From: Centroberyx gerrardi
Taxonomy: Eukaryota > Chordata > Actinopteri > Beryciformes > Berycidae
DNA: 64,000 nucleotides
Assembly (NCBI RefSeq): GCF_048128805.1
Contig: NC_136019.1
Coordinates: forward strand, 17,319,381-17,383,380
Direction: 5' to 3'
This document shows, piece after piece, positions 63,007 through 64,000 of this stretch. The notes under the pieces were generated by a model. It had not been told where the DNA came from, made no database searches, and saw nothing but the letters and a program-made list of their open reading frames with translations. Position numbers and translations under genes: made by a program. Every line of letters starts with the position of its first letter. The stretch's first letter is position 1.

Positions 63007-63185
63007 TAGAAATGAGTAGAGCACAACTATCCTTCCATTCACCTGCTTCAACTAGTAATGTTTGTTTACTCATCATGGAGCTACTGGTGGCTAAATTATT
63101 ATGATGGGCCATGAAACAGAAAGAGCAGAATTTACAACACAAACTAACAATTCACAAGACCAAATGTGCAGTGTAAAATTATGGT

Positions 63186-63880
63186 AAAGGCATACTGAGT
63201 AGGCTTTTCCGGTTGTGGCTTGTAAACACAACGGTCAAAGTTGATCTGTCCTCTCTAGCTCAACAAGAAGAAGACATGCGCCGTCTGAATGTGGTTGCCA
63301 GAATGATACAAAACAGTAAAAAAGTACAAAAAATGAGTACAGTGAGGCAAAACGCCAAGCAGACGAGGCTTGTTCCATTTGCATTTATCAATACACAGGA
63401 TATGATGTTAATATCCCTTGTGCCATTCCATCCTTGTGAGCATTCATATGGAGGCCCAATTCAGAGTTTAACAGAATGATACACTACCATACCAATGAGT
63501 ACCATAGAAAACATCAGGCTTCACCGTCATAAATCTACAGTACCATAAGATAGGCAGCAACATTCACCAGCTACCTACTCTAGTTTCAGGGTGAGTGAGT
63601 GTGAGGAAGTCATTGTGGTTATCAAGTGGGCACCTTCCTTCACCGATGTTTAGTTGAATTAGGCCCACGACACCTCAAGAAGAACTGGAACAGTGTATTC
63701 CAGCGTCCCAGAAACACTCCCCTCTTTGCCCAGACTCAGCAGACCCAAGTCCACTATACTGTCGCTGCCACCTGCACCTTGTTATCAACAACACTATTTT
63801 ACATCACACACTACCATCAATATCCCTTTCTATTCAGAACATTAAGTTAACATGCAACATCTGAACCCTACTAAGTCACA
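63186..63880. other. Downstream stretch, nothing recognised
   Basis: Short open frames here (63213-63479 and 63626-63850) show no family features. Confidence 0.35.
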
Positions 63881-63885
63881 CATAA

Positions 63886-64000
63886 TGGCCCTCATTTACG
63901 AAACGAACGTACGACAGAAAACTGGGCGTACGGTCATTTCCACGCAAAGCTCGGCATTTATCAATTTGGACGTGAGCGGAGGCTACGATCAAATCTCACG
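63886..64000. repeat. Start of a dispersed repeat cut by the window edge
   Basis: 'CCCTCATTTACGAAACGAAC' followed by 'GTACGACAGAAAACTGGGCG' and 'TCGGCATTTATCAATTTGGA' resembles the beginning of a nonautonomous fish DNA transposon. The far end is outside the window. Confidence 0.35.

Overview
The window looks like nuclear DNA of a ray-finned fish, probably a percomorph teleost. Genes have short exons with GT-AG introns, the intergenic DNA is AT-rich and full of microsatellites and decayed fish-type transposons, and the immune-receptor family on the right half is known only from bony fish. No bacterial or organellar features, rRNA, tRNA or CRISPR arrays were seen.

Left part (about 3.2-16.4 kb, + strand): three tandem three-exon genes of the PLAC8/cornifelin family (small cysteine-rich proteins of 150, 126 and 177 aa), with identical intron phases (1, then 0). 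They are clearly tandem duplicates that have diverged mainly in their C-terminal tails.

Middle part (21.7-32 kb): a UDP-glucuronosyltransferase of UGT5 type with its whole coding region in one exon (+); a two-exon class A GPCR resembling the proton/lysolipid-sensing GPR4/65/68/132 group (+); and, convergent with it, an intronless prostaglandin D2 receptor 2 (ptgdr2/CRTH2-like, - strand).

Right part (38.8-60 kb, + strand): a cluster of five apparently intact novel immune-type receptor (NITR) genes, called A-E here, plus a sixth fragment at 62.7-63.0 kb. Each intact gene has a leader exon, an Ig V domain, (in four of five) a second Ig 'I' domain, a transmembrane exon without a basic residue in the membrane, and a cytoplasmic tail with one or two ITIMs. 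All five therefore read as inhibitory receptors. Two exon architectures are mixed in the cluster: V and I on separate exons (A, E, and in reduced form B), and V and I fused on one exon (C, D). B keeps only a 27-codon stump in place of the I domain. The fragment is a duplicate of the 3' end of gene C lying just behind a decayed Penelope-like retroelement.

Between genes there are recognisable transposon remains (Tc1-type, an IS630/Tc1-like C-terminus, hAT-type and other MITEs, L2-like LINE tails, a Penelope-like element, a retroviral gag fossil), a 52-bp minisatellite and a striking GC-rich hairpin at 56.4 kb. I found no clear evidence of a wholly unknown system. The most informative part is the NITR cluster and its exon remodelling. 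All family calls come from reading translated sequence; no database search was run.
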